IMG/VR virus record: IMGVR_UViG_3300028706_000021 | Coordinates: 1-36,329 of that record | Length of the DNA stretch: 36,329 nt | Strand: one strand, 5' to 3' | Origin: a virus | Program-made: the position numbers and the translations under genes | The notes under the pieces: model-generated | Seen by the model: the letters and a program-made list of their open reading frames with translations, nothing else | What the model was told of the DNA's origin: nothing | Databases searched by the model: none | Part shown: positions 25,655-32,571 of the stretch, one piece after another | Numbering within the stretch: the first letter of the stretch is position 1 | Layout of the letters: each line of letters begins with the position of its first letter

Positions 25655-25968
25655 GATGCACGACAGTAAAGAAGGCGACAATAGTAGCAACGGGAGCGGG
25701 TCTGGGTGCGACTGCGGGGGCTGTCTTGTCGGGGGGTGTCCTTGCACCGATAGCGGGAGCCATGACGAGTGCATTTGTGGTCGATGTGGTTACAGAGATA
25801 TCCCACAGGACGGCGGTGAGTGATATGGACTGCGCCCCTGATAATATATGGACAATCATGCAATCATTAGTGGAGATAGGTGGATGGGCATTACTGCTGA
25901 TATTTGTAGCACCGATGGTGATCGGATGGATACTACCCGGCCCACTGGAGAGAAAGAAAAAGAATTAG
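25570..25968 (+). CDS. Lipoprotein with C-terminal membrane helix, u-spanin-like
   Basis: About 132 residues from the GTG at 25570 (another in-frame GTG is at 25534, giving 144). Near residue 18 a hydrophobic stretch (LWITLALCCF) leads to the lipobox A-V-G-C, with the lipid-bearing Cys at about residue 30. Next is a Gly/Ala-rich glycine-zipper segment (GAGLGATAGAVLSGGVLAP), then a C-terminal membrane helix (WALLLIFVAPMVIGWIL) and a basic end (LERKKKN). An outer-membrane lipoprotein with a C-terminal inner-membrane helix and total length near 130 is the layout of T1-type unimolecular spanins, which fuse the two membranes. The glycine zipper is unlike known u-spanin linkers. Confidence 0.5.
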   Translation: MGHSNSSGSDIRTGRSLWITLALCCFAVGCTTVKKATIVATGAGLGATAGAVLSGGVLAPIAGAMTSAFVVDVVTEISHRTAVSDMDCAPDNIWTIMQSLVEIGGWALLLIFVAPMVIGWILPGPLERKKKN

Positions 25969-26252
25969 TCGTAGTCGAATGGCGCGACATCATAGCAACA
26001 GCAGGGTGGGAGAAGTCAGTAGACTGCCCCACCCTTTTCTCTGTTGGATGGTTGCTAAGTGAAGACGAGGATACAATCCTCATCGCTAACACAAAAGACC
26101 CTGAAGATTTTACGGAAGATCAGGATCAGATTGTATATTACGGACTGACACGTTTTCCCGCTGGCGTTGTTGTTCGGCTGCAACATATACCTTTAGCGGA
26201 GTACCCCATTTTCTCTCAAATACTGAATCCCAAGTCAACCCCTTCGGACTAA
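25926..26252 (+). CDS. Small soluble protein closing the rightward block
   Basis: A 108-residue acidic protein, unrecognised. I start it at ATG 25926, within the last codons of the lipoprotein gene; a longer frame from 25848 would overlap that gene much more. It reads KELVVVEWRDIIATAGWEKS, then FSVGWLLSEDEDTILIANTK, then YGLTRFPAGVVVRLQHIP, a small alpha/beta plan. Its last 143 bp lie antisense to the end of the leftward gene at 26110-26430. It is the last gene of the rightward transcription unit. Confidence 0.55.
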   Translation: MDTTRPTGEKEKELVVVEWRDIIATAGWEKSVDCPTLFSVGWLLSEDEDTILIANTKDPEDFTEDQDQIVYYGLTRFPAGVVVRLQHIPLAEYPIFSQILNPKSTPSD

Positions 26253-26430
26253 GTATCCCTTTCTTTGAAAGCATCCAGCAGTCACGGGCGAAATAATACT
26301 GAAGGCTCTCCTTCTGTCGCATCAACTCCACTGATGCCTTGCTCCTGCCTCTCTGGTTTATCTTAGCGTAAGCCTTTCTCTGCTCAAGCAACTTATTTTT
26401 ACCACCTTTATGCTTAGTCCATTTGCTCAT
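26110..26430 (-). CDS. Small basic protein at the end of the leftward block
   Basis: A 106-residue basic protein that starts MSKWTKHKGGKNKLLEQRKA. Its ATG overlaps the stop of the phosphoesterase gene as ATGA, which is why I reject the longer in-frame extension upstream. The middle contains an ARDCWMLSKKGILSPKG segment and the end reads KGLTWDSVFERKWGTPLKVY, a pattern I associate with small uncharacterised phage proteins near nucleases. A DNA-binding or nuclease-accessory role is possible. It converges with, and overlaps, the last rightward gene. Confidence 0.6.
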   Translation of the reverse strand: MSKWTKHKGGKNKLLEQRKAYAKINQRGRSKASVELMRQKESLQYYFARDCWMLSKKGILSPKGLTWDSVFERKWGTPLKVYVAAEQQRQRENVSVRNIQSDPDLP

Positions 26431-27200
26431 CGTGTGATTGACCTCTGTGTAACAGAGTGGATAGCATCGTAGTATCCCTCCCCGTCTAGTCCCACTAAAG
26501 TTATAACACCACGCCACCACTGGTACTCAGTATCCTTACACCAGTTCTCTTTGTACTCAGGATGAGAGTAACACCCGGCACTCAATCCAAATATCTTCTG
26601 ACCGTCAGGTCTGGTAGATTCTTGGTGACTGATTAGATGGCTATGCCCCTGTACAGCAGAGCAATGCAACTTACCAATCATTGAGTTGCCTATGTTTATG
26701 CCAGATATAGGGCGACCCATTGCCCCAGTTGTGAAGTAATGACTGAACGATATACCCTTAATAGTCAAGCACTCCTTGAACGGGGTACACTTCCAACCAA
26801 ACTTCTTATACTGTAGGTCATCAATAGATATAGTACCATCCAGTTCGGCTGAACTTTCAGTAGCCCTATCTATTCTATTCTCGTGATTACCCAAGGTCAT
26901 ATAAAGTTTAGGCTTGTACTGCTTAACTTTAGCCTTGCCACGCTTAGAGTTGTGTCCCCTTATAGGGGCGAACAGTTTCTCTTGAGCATCTACCACTACT
27001 GCCACATCATTCTTATACCGCCTCCCTTCAAACCCTTTAGTCCCTTTATCATACGAGGATAAGGATGGTAGGTCGGCCATATCTCCCAGACATACAACAA
27101 TATCAGGCTTAGTATCCACTATGTACTTACCCAATGCAGTAAACCTATCGTTATCATAGGATGGACTAGCATGAGGATCACCTATTACTAGTAGGTTCAT
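26427..27200 (-). CDS. Calcineurin-like metallophosphoesterase
   Basis: A 257-residue enzyme of the calcineurin-type phosphoesterase superfamily, which use a two-metal centre to split phosphate esters, including DNA (Mre11/SbcD) or cyclic nucleotides. The full metal-binding set is visible: G-D-P-H (Asp8, His10), G-D-M-A-D (Asp40), G-N-H-E (Asn105, His106), SFSHYF (His154) and G-H-S-H (His186, His188). I use ATG 27200, preceded by GGAG, not an upstream in-frame codon. It overlaps the RecB-type nuclease gene by 23 bp. A DNA-processing role fits its neighbours, but substrates cannot be read from sequence. Confidence 0.85.
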   Translation of the reverse strand: MNLLVIGDPHASPSYDNDRFTALGKYIVDTKPDIVVCLGDMADLPSLSSYDKGTKGFEGRRYKNDVAVVVDAQEKLFAPIRGHNSKRGKAKVKQYKPKLYMTLGNHENRIDRATESSAELDGTISIDDLQYKKFGWKCTPFKECLTIKGISFSHYFTTGAMGRPISGINIGNSMIGKLHCSAVQGHSHLISHQESTRPDGQKIFGLSAGCYSHPEYKENWCKDTEYQWWRGVITLVGLDGEGYYDAIHSVTQRSITR

Positions 27201-27879
27201 TTGTTTTCTCCAGTTTGTCTTTGTCATTCTTAATCCTAAGTGAACTCCACTGTCTTAACTCAAGACATTTCTTGAACACATTGAAGTGATCCTTTGGTTC
27301 AAATACTTTCTGCTCGTACTCTCCTGTCTCTTTGTCGAGTCTTAGTATAATCCCCAAAGGCCACTGCCTTAACCCATCAATCCTCTTGATTGCCTGGGCA
27401 TACGCTGTCACTTGTAGATGGTATGGCTTGTAGATTTTCTTAGAAGTCTTGAAGTCAATCACGCATACTCTTCCGTTTATCTTAGCCACTGCATCCACAG
27501 TACCAGCATACTTATACTTGTCACAGTACACCTTACGCTCTGAAGATAACCACTCAGGCTCGTACTTCTCTTCCCATTCAAGGAATGCCTCGATACTATT
27601 GTTATTACCCGGCCCTTCCTTGTTGAATATACATCTACCTGTATAAATATACTCCTCTATCCATTCATGGGTATAGTTACCTATCTCCAGAGCCTCAGCA
27701 ATGATACGGTGATACTCCACATCACCTATGCTGATAGCCCAGTTGGTTAGGTTCTTCTCAAAGCAAGCGTCTATGATCCTAGTCACTGACGGTATCTTAA
27801 CATCATTTACCTTGTAGGTATGAGCGATATCATCATACTCTAGTAGGTACTCTTTGCCGTTCTTGTACGATATATACAC
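27178..27879 (-). CDS. RecB-family PD-(D/E)XK exonuclease
   Basis: A 233-residue nuclease of the kind found in phage recombination modules. The catalytic core is visible: a Glu in SSERKV (Glu114), Asp129 in Y-A-G-T-V-D-A, D-F-K at 142-144 in VIDFKTSK, and the RecB-type Q-x-x-x-Y (HLQVTAYAQA, Gln156). The N-terminal 60 residues hold YKVNDVKIPSVTRII, usual for this family. It starts with GTG at 27879, seven bases after GGAGG. It probably degrades or resects DNA in replication, recombination or host-genome breakdown, together with the phosphoesterase whose gene overlaps it. Confidence 0.82.
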   Translation of the reverse strand: MYISYKNGKEYLLEYDDIAHTYKVNDVKIPSVTRIIDACFEKNLTNWAISIGDVEYHRIIAEALEIGNYTHEWIEEYIYTGRCIFNKEGPGNNNSIEAFLEWEEKYEPEWLSSERKVYCDKYKYAGTVDAVAKINGRVCVIDFKTSKKIYKPYHLQVTAYAQAIKRIDGLRQWPLGIILRLDKETGEYEQKVFEPKDHFNVFKKCLELRQWSSLRIKNDKDKLEKTNEPTSNR

Positions 27880-27942
27880 CTCACACCTCCTGTAATGCCC
27901 GTCACGGCGTTTAAATGATGTACCCCTACCTACCCTACAGGG

Positions 27943-28269
27943 TTAGAAGGGTATGTCATCTACACTGACTGCTGGTTTGTACCCTCCATTCCCTTGCGGT
28001 GTGGTCGGCCCCTTACTCCACTTCTCCTTAGCCTGTTCCTTGGTAAGGATGGATATATCAGAGCAATACTGCTTGATAGCATCGTCATCCAAGGGTCGCA
28101 AGTCTACCTGAAAGGCAGGTCGATTCTCCCCTGTCTGCTCCTTTATACCAAGCCAGTGCCACCCCGGTTTGGCTACATACATCTTACCTTTGTAATCATC
28201 CTGCCAATCAGCGGTCTTGCGATCATTAATCCATGCCCCGCCTCTGTTTTCTACTGTTACTTTGTCCAT
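27943..28269 (-). CDS. Small protein with SSB-like C-terminal tail
   Basis: A 108-residue protein, not a recognised OB-fold SSB by eye. The striking element is the last residues, V-D-D-I-P-F, which match the conserved acidic tip through which bacterial SSB recruits many repair and replication proteins. Upstream are a Gly/Pro/Lys linker (about residues 86-100) and a compact N-terminal part with GWHWLGIKEQ and FQVDLRPLDDD. It may be a divergent phage single-strand binding protein or a protein that mimics the host SSB tail. GGAG lies 8 bases before the ATG. Confidence 0.58.
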   Translation of the reverse strand: MDKVTVENRGGAWINDRKTADWQDDYKGKMYVAKPGWHWLGIKEQTGENRPAFQVDLRPLDDDAIKQYCSDISILTKEQAKEKWSKGPTTPQGNGGYKPAVSVDDIPF

Positions 28270-28272
28270 TGT

Positions 28273-28599
28273 TTAACTCCGTCTTAGGTTTGCTTGTTCA
28301 GTGCGCCATGTTTCCCACATGACCACCGCTGTACTACGATGTGCCTTTATAACTTCATAGTCTGCTATGGCATTTTCATATTTCTCCCTCCATTCAAGGT
28401 AGGCCTTACTACGTTTGACCTCATTCTCTGCATCTCCCAAGGTTTTCTGAAACCGTCTGGCCTCAAGCATACCCTTGGCTATCACTATCTTCTCATCCTT
28501 CTCCAGACCCTTGACCGTTGCGGCTAACTTGCCAAAGTCATCGTCTGAAGCAGACAAGTAGTGAATGATAGTCTCTACTTTCTCCTCACTTACCAACAT
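28273..28599 (-). CDS. Helical protein of the recombination cluster
   Basis: A 108-residue protein that looks helical throughout. After LVSEEKVETIIHYLSAS it has DDFGKLAATVKGLEKDEKIV and a long charged helix (KRSKAYLEWREKYENAIADY). No cysteines, membrane helix or known motif are seen. Small helical proteins of this plan often lie next to phage SSB-like and annealing genes. Its start overlaps the end of the HNH gene by 14 bp, and a AAGGAG site is upstream. Function is unknown. Confidence 0.6.
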   Translation of the reverse strand: MLVSEEKVETIIHYLSASDDDFGKLAATVKGLEKDEKIVIAKGMLEARRFQKTLGDAENEVKRSKAYLEWREKYENAIADYEVIKAHRSTAVVMWETWRTEQANLRRS

Positions 28600-28894
28600 A
28601 ATCTAATACTCCTTGCTTGAATGCCTCTCTCTGCGTCTTCCATATCATTACTCGTTGATGCTCGATCACATTTCTATCTCCATTGTGTACATTAGTGTGG
28701 CAAGTATAGCATAGTGGCATCGTTAACCAGTCGTGCGCCTTCAGACCTGTACCCCCACCACCCCAAGGGAAATCAATATGCTTGAGGTGATGGGCTACTA
28801 CAGTGCCGTCATCCATAGTGCAGTAACAGCATGGTAACGTGGCTACCCAGTTAGTATACTTCTTATTAACCCAACGTCTATCCTTCTCGATCAT
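28586..28894 (-). CDS. HNH-type endonuclease-like protein
   Basis: A 102-residue zinc-binding protein with HNH-nuclease features: a first knuckle P-C-C-Y-C (Cys22, Cys25), the catalytic-type VVAHHLKHID segment (His35/His36), DWLTMPLC, and a second knuckle C-Y-T-C-H-T-N-V-H (Cys62, Cys65, His66, His70). The layout resembles small phage HNH nucleases related to YbcO/NinG-type recombination proteins. Placement between recombination genes suggests a Holliday-junction or repair nuclease rather than a homing enzyme. The start overlaps the previous stop (ATGA). Confidence 0.72.
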   Translation of the reverse strand: MIEKDRRWVNKKYTNWVATLPCCYCTMDDGTVVAHHLKHIDFPWGGGGTGLKAHDWLTMPLCYTCHTNVHNGDRNVIEHQRVMIWKTQREAFKQGVLDYVGK

Positions 28895-29376
28895 CGAAAA
28901 CCTACTGGGTCATTATCCCAATCATGGTTAGGTGCAAGGGCTGGGTCTATTCCACCCATCTCTTCCCAGTTATCCTCATTTCTATCATCATACCTTCCTT
29001 CATCCTCGTGAACTCCGCAAGGGTCTTCATCGTATTGATGGGGTACACCATAATACATTTCTTCAGTGCAATGCTCTGGCAATTTCTTAGGACTATAACC
29101 TCGCCACACTCTTGTTCCATTTTTGTCGTACACCTTTAGTGTGTCACGGTCTATATTTTTATACCCGTTATTATCAAGCCAATGAAACTCACAGGTATCA
29201 CCTTTGTAAACATATTGTCTCCATCCTTGAGCGATAAAGGAATATGTTTCTCCACCTATTACTAATTTGTGACTATAAAAGGAACCGTGTTTAGTTTCTT
29301 TTCCCATGTTCCACCTACCGGGTTTACGAACTCTATGGTAGGTATACTTTTCTACTACTGCATCTTCGCATTTCAT
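28891..29376 (-). CDS. Uncharacterised acidic protein after ribonucleotide reductase
   Basis: A 161-residue protein, unrecognised. I start it at 29376 (ATGA overlap with the reductase stop). The N-terminal half holds a beta-rich part with YTYHRVRKPGRWNMG and YSFIAQGWRQYVYKGDTCEF, while the C-terminal 50 residues are very acidic and rich in Asp, Asn and Glu (ending APNHDWDNDPVGFR). The acidic tail may imitate DNA or simply be disordered. No catalytic motif was seen. It is co-transcribed with the reductase. Confidence 0.55.
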   Translation of the reverse strand: MKCEDAVVEKYTYHRVRKPGRWNMGKETKHGSFYSHKLVIGGETYSFIAQGWRQYVYKGDTCEFHWLDNNGYKNIDRDTLKVYDKNGTRVWRGYSPKKLPEHCTEEMYYGVPHQYDEDPCGVHEDEGRYDDRNEDNWEEMGGIDPALAPNHDWDNDPVGFR

Positions 29377-31214
29377 ATCTCGCATACTCCTGCTGTGCAA
29401 GCCACCTCTTGACTCGCGGTTGTGTTATCCTTGTCCTCGATGATACTCCAGTCGATAGACTCGGGCATTGTCTTACATCTTTCTTCGTACTCTTCCTCTG
29501 TTATATCTTCATACGGTGCTTGTTCATACACATGGCCTTCATCTGCTGATGGAAGGAATGAGATACCATTGACTGAATCCCAGTTCTCCCATATCCAAGC
29601 ACCAACCTGCGGCCACTGATCCTCTGGTATGTAGCAAGTCATTGAAGGCTTGTGTTCACACCAGTATAATGACAACCTCTTCCACATTTCTAACTGCTCG
29701 AATGGAGTGATGTCGTGTCGAGTTGTAGACGTTATAGGAGAGGCTATCGGGAACTCAAAGACATACGTTTCACTGTTATGATTGTCTACCTCATAAGGTA
29801 TACCTGCGTCAATCATCACCTTGGCTAGTGGGTCTTTGATATCATTACGCACTCTGCGGATATAGAATTTTGAGTGACGAGGATGACAGCCTGATGCACT
29901 GTTAACTAACTGGCTCACTGTACCACTAGGTTTGACACAGGTGATAGCAGTAGCCGGGTTAATCTTTAATCTCTTAGCCCACCTAGCATTAATATCTATA
30001 GCGTGAGACTTCATCTCCTCTAGATATGTTATAGTTAACGGGTCAATCCTATCCCATAATCCAGTGAGTGACACACCAAGCAACCTCTCTTCCTCGCAGT
30101 TATTCTTCCATACCTTACGCAAGAATCTGAAGTCAGTCAGGGCCGATTGTAATGTACCCAGTATTGTTGCAGCCTCAATCTTTACCTTTAGCATATCAAG
30201 GTTATCATCAGGTCTAACCACAACCTCTGTAAGGTTACAGAATTGTGCTGATCTTAATACTATTTCACTGCACGGATTAGTTCCGAACTCATGCTCAATA
30301 TCTCTACGACTAGGAGCCATATCCTTACAGGCTTGACGATTAAAGATACCTCTCTCTCCTGATCTACTCTCATAGATAGCGTTCCACTCACGCATGAACG
30401 CACCGACATCAGGTTTCTCAGTGTAACAGATAGAGTTGTTAGCCAGTGAGCGTTGAGGATTCTCGACATACCAGTTACCCATCTTAGCGTGACGCATACG
30501 TTCATCACTATGATTGGATAGGTTTATCATCGCAGTCCTCCTTACCCCACCGACCACAACACACTCACCGATGTAGCACATGACATCGTGCAACTCGATG
30601 GAGTTTAACTTCCTACCTGCTGCACCCTTGAACACATTAGTTATATTATTCAATGCTTTAACGAATGGCTCAGGCCCACTAGCCCTACCTCCAAAGGTCT
30701 TTAGTGGTGCACCTGCTGGTCGTACCTTAGACATATCTACCTTGGGAACCTTCCCACTATAGAGCAGTCGAACGTACTCATCGAGGGCAGTTGCCCACCC
30801 TAACTTAGAGTCACGCACTCCGATAACAGTATCAGTGTCGTGGAATTCTTCAGCAACCTCTGGCAGTTTATGTATGTGTTGCCTTTCAACTGAGAACCCC
30901 AGACCTGTACCGTTCATCTGTATATACAGTGACTCGCCGAATACTCTGATGTGATCGACTGCTACATACGCACAGTTATACCCACAAATATTGTCTCTCT
31001 CTAGGCTAGGCCCGGCAGTCATCAAGGCTCTCATGCTAGGCATGACTTCTTTATCCTTGATTAACTCCCGTATACCAGACAGTTCAACGCCGAACTTATT
31101 ACCCATGTAATCACAGTACCTATCTACTGTCTCATCCCATGTCTCTCTGCGTTTCTTATCTGGTAGATACCTAGCGTACCTAGAGATGGCAATGTAATCC
31201 TCATAGACGCTCAT
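29373..31214 (-). CDS. Adenosylcobalamin-dependent (class II) ribonucleotide reductase, monomeric type
   Basis: A 613-residue enzyme that reduces ribonucleotides to deoxyribonucleotides with a B12 coenzyme radical, supplying phage replication. All key residues of the Lactobacillus-type RTPR are present: N-terminal Cys in ICGYNC (77/81), N-P-C-S-E with Cys315 and Glu317, Cys326 eleven residues on, and the C-terminal redox pair in C-T-A-G-V-C (606 and 611). The N-terminus (YEDYIAISRYARYLPDKKRR) is typical. No ATP-cone or NrdB-like partner is visible. It is shorter than the 739-residue Lactobacillus enzyme. ATGA overlaps join it to both neighbours. Confidence 0.92.
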   Translation of the reverse strand: MSVYEDYIAISRYARYLPDKKRRETWDETVDRYCDYMGNKFGVELSGIRELIKDKEVMPSMRALMTAGPSLERDNICGYNCAYVAVDHIRVFGESLYIQMNGTGLGFSVERQHIHKLPEVAEEFHDTDTVIGVRDSKLGWATALDEYVRLLYSGKVPKVDMSKVRPAGAPLKTFGGRASGPEPFVKALNNITNVFKGAAGRKLNSIELHDVMCYIGECVVVGGVRRTAMINLSNHSDERMRHAKMGNWYVENPQRSLANNSICYTEKPDVGAFMREWNAIYESRSGERGIFNRQACKDMAPSRRDIEHEFGTNPCSEIVLRSAQFCNLTEVVVRPDDNLDMLKVKIEAATILGTLQSALTDFRFLRKVWKNNCEEERLLGVSLTGLWDRIDPLTITYLEEMKSHAIDINARWAKRLKINPATAITCVKPSGTVSQLVNSASGCHPRHSKFYIRRVRNDIKDPLAKVMIDAGIPYEVDNHNSETYVFEFPIASPITSTTRHDITPFEQLEMWKRLSLYWCEHKPSMTCYIPEDQWPQVGAWIWENWDSVNGISFLPSADEGHVYEQAPYEDITEEEYEERCKTMPESIDWSIIEDKDNTTASQEVACTAGVCEI

Positions 31215-31483
31215 TTTATATCCCTGTATTTGAATTCTCCCGTCACACCTTTGTTATAGTCCCAATACTTTCCAACTTTAGGCATATTGAGAGCATCCTT
31301 TGCGTTATCATATTTGAATGATGCTGCCTGCAACTTTACAAAAGTTGAATAGAATACATCTCCATCACACTCAGTAAATTCCATAAGAAAATGGCTGCCA
31401 ATATCAGCAAGTTCTTTAGTAGAATTCGCTAGACTTTTCTGGTCATGATCTGTTTCCTTCTTGTTCTTCGCTCTAGTTTTCAT
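31211..31483 (-). CDS. Small uncharacterised protein
   Basis: A 90-residue protein without recognised family. The N-terminus is basic and disordered (MKTRAKNKKETDHDQKS), followed by a helix (NSTKELADIGSHFLMEF) and FYSTFVKLQAASFKYDNAKD, ending KGVTGEFKYRD. One Cys only, no membrane segment. The start (TAATG) and the stop (ATGA) overlap the annealing-type and reductase genes, so it is translated with them. Function is unknown. Confidence 0.55.
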   Translation of the reverse strand: MKTRAKNKKETDHDQKSLANSTKELADIGSHFLMEFTECDGDVFYSTFVKLQAASFKYDNAKDALNMPKVGKYWDYNKGVTGEFKYRDIK

Positions 31484-31887
31484 TACGCTTCCCTCTTGAA
31501 GTCATCTGATTCATCTTCGCCGAACACACCGTACTTATAGAACCCTGTAATCTTTAGGATTACACGGGACAAGGCCCTCTTCTCCGCCATAGCAACAGGG
31601 TATGCTTGCTTTGTATTCTTAGAGGATGCCTCACCATAGGACTCCATCTGTACATCACCCTTCCTAGCAACAGCCTTGATAACCACGAAAGGCGATGCCC
31701 AATCAGCCGGTACGATAGACTCAATACAATACTTAACCTCAATGTTATTATGGAACTGAATCTTCTCGATACCACTACGGGTTATGATAGTTACTCCCTT
31801 GCCATAAGGTAGGATATATGTATCCTCATCCTTGACCAGCCCATTCTCTACAAACAACTCTCTTAACAACTCGCTATTTGTTGCCAT
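31483..31887 (-). CDS. Possible single-strand annealing/recombination mediator-type protein
   Basis: A 134-residue protein. The stretch NTKQAYPVAMAEKRALSRVI at 91-110, followed by LKITGFYKYGVFGEDE, is reminiscent of the conserved core of phage annealing proteins (Rad52-like/Sak or Erf groups), where a helix with A-x-x-R-A-x-x-R-A contacts DNA. Upstream strands (ITRSGIEKIQFHNNIEVKY and ADWASPFVVIKAVARKGDVQ) form a beta sheet as in that fold. A GGAGG site precedes the ATG. A partner exonuclease is encoded in the same block (27178). I am not certain of the family, and another small DNA-metabolism protein cannot be excluded. Confidence 0.45.
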   Translation of the reverse strand: MATNSELLRELFVENGLVKDEDTYILPYGKGVTIITRSGIEKIQFHNNIEVKYCIESIVPADWASPFVVIKAVARKGDVQMESYGEASSKNTKQAYPVAMAEKRALSRVILKITGFYKYGVFGEDESDDFKREA

Positions 31888-32026
31888 CTTTACGCCTCCG
31901 TTTTCTGGCTTGCATTTTTAACCACGCTTTATATCGTGCTTGATTAAGTTCATCTGAATTATCTTGGTTAGGAATCCACCATGTTATAGGATTCTTTACT
32001 TTATACATAGGAGATTTAGCCCCCAT
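31874..32026 (-). CDS. 50-residue basic mini-protein
   Basis: A short frame starting MGAKSPMYKVKNPITWW and ending in a strongly basic run (KMQARKRRRKDGNK). A very strong AATGGAGGAAGAAG region lies upstream, inside the end of the preceding gene, and its stop overlaps the start of the annealing-type gene. The basic C-terminus could bind nucleic acid. Binding site, overlap and codon use support it as a real gene. Confidence 0.62.
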   Translation of the reverse strand: MGAKSPMYKVKNPITWWIPNQDNSDELNQARYKAWLKMQARKRRRKDGNK

Positions 32027-32231
32027 CTTCTTCCTCCATTTTTACCCATGAGTATGACACCCCGTCATCAGGGGTAGGATATTTACACTTAACCTGTACC
32101 GTTCTACCTTCAGTCACTGTTTTAATCGTACCTTCCTCTGGTCGGAAGGACTCATTAATTGATTCAATCAAGGTGTATCTTGGTCGATAACTAAAGTGAT
32201 CCCGCATCATCTTGTTCCATAGACTGTTCAT
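32016..32231 (-). CDS. Small acidic-ended protein
   Basis: A 71-residue protein, unrecognised. It reads NKMMRDHFSYRPRY, then a compact beta part (RTVQVKCKYPTP, VSYSWVKMEEEDGG). AGAGGAAACA upstream supports the ATG at 32231, which lies 41 bp inside the preceding gene. The last codons contain the GGAGGAAGAAG site for the mini-protein that follows. Function is unknown. Confidence 0.58.
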   Translation of the reverse strand: MNSLWNKMMRDHFSYRPRYTLIESINESFRPEEGTIKTVTEGRTVQVKCKYPTPDDGVSYSWVKMEEEDGG

Positions 32232-32571
32232 TTGTTTCCTCTTTAATTAAATTAAAATAATAACTTGCCTTCATCGTCACTAACTCTGGCCCCCTATTCC
32301 AAGTGTTAAATAATAAGGGGTTGCATCCATCTGAGTTTGCATCTGCTTGCTCCCAAGCCTTTCTTAAACCGGGCCTCTCTTGATTCTTAGCCTCTATACA
32401 TACGTTATATAGTTTCTTTGCAGCCGGTGATAACTGTACATCAGGGCCACTAACTCCCATCGGTGTACTGCGTACATCATCAGGCTCAAGTGATGGAAAG
32501 CAATCAAGAATCCACCTCACTATTTTCTGTTGCCATCTTCTTCCCTTTGCTTTTGATGACGCCGCGAGCAT
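32191..32571 (-). CDS. PD-(D/E)XK nuclease-like protein (resolvase-type)
   Basis: A 126-residue protein with the minimal catalytic pattern of a PD-(D/E)XK nuclease: GRRWQQKIVRWILD helix, then S-G-P-D (Asp44), I-E-A-K (Glu60, Lys62), then KAWEQADANS (Gln75) and LVTMKASYYFNLI. Small phage enzymes of this layout include Holliday-junction resolvases and VRR-type nucleases. I start at ATG 32571, preceded by AAGGAGGAGG; a longer in-frame version would run deeper into the previous gene. It overlaps neighbours on both sides. Confidence 0.65.
   Translation of the reverse strand: MLAASSKAKGRRWQQKIVRWILDCFPSLEPDDVRSTPMGVSGPDVQLSPAAKKLYNVCIEAKNQERPGLRKAWEQADANSDGCNPLLFNTWNRGPELVTMKASYYFNLIKEETNEQSMEQDDAGSL

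Noticed and set aside
25848-25925. Extended start for the last rightward gene
   Set aside because: It would overlap the lipoprotein gene by 120 bp and has no clear binding site; ATG 25926 is sufficient.
26801-26825. Sequence CTTCTTATACTGTAGG resembling the promoter-like elements at 33.4 kb
   Set aside because: It lies inside the phosphoesterase coding region, lacks the TGGTA part and faces no rightward gene. Most likely chance.
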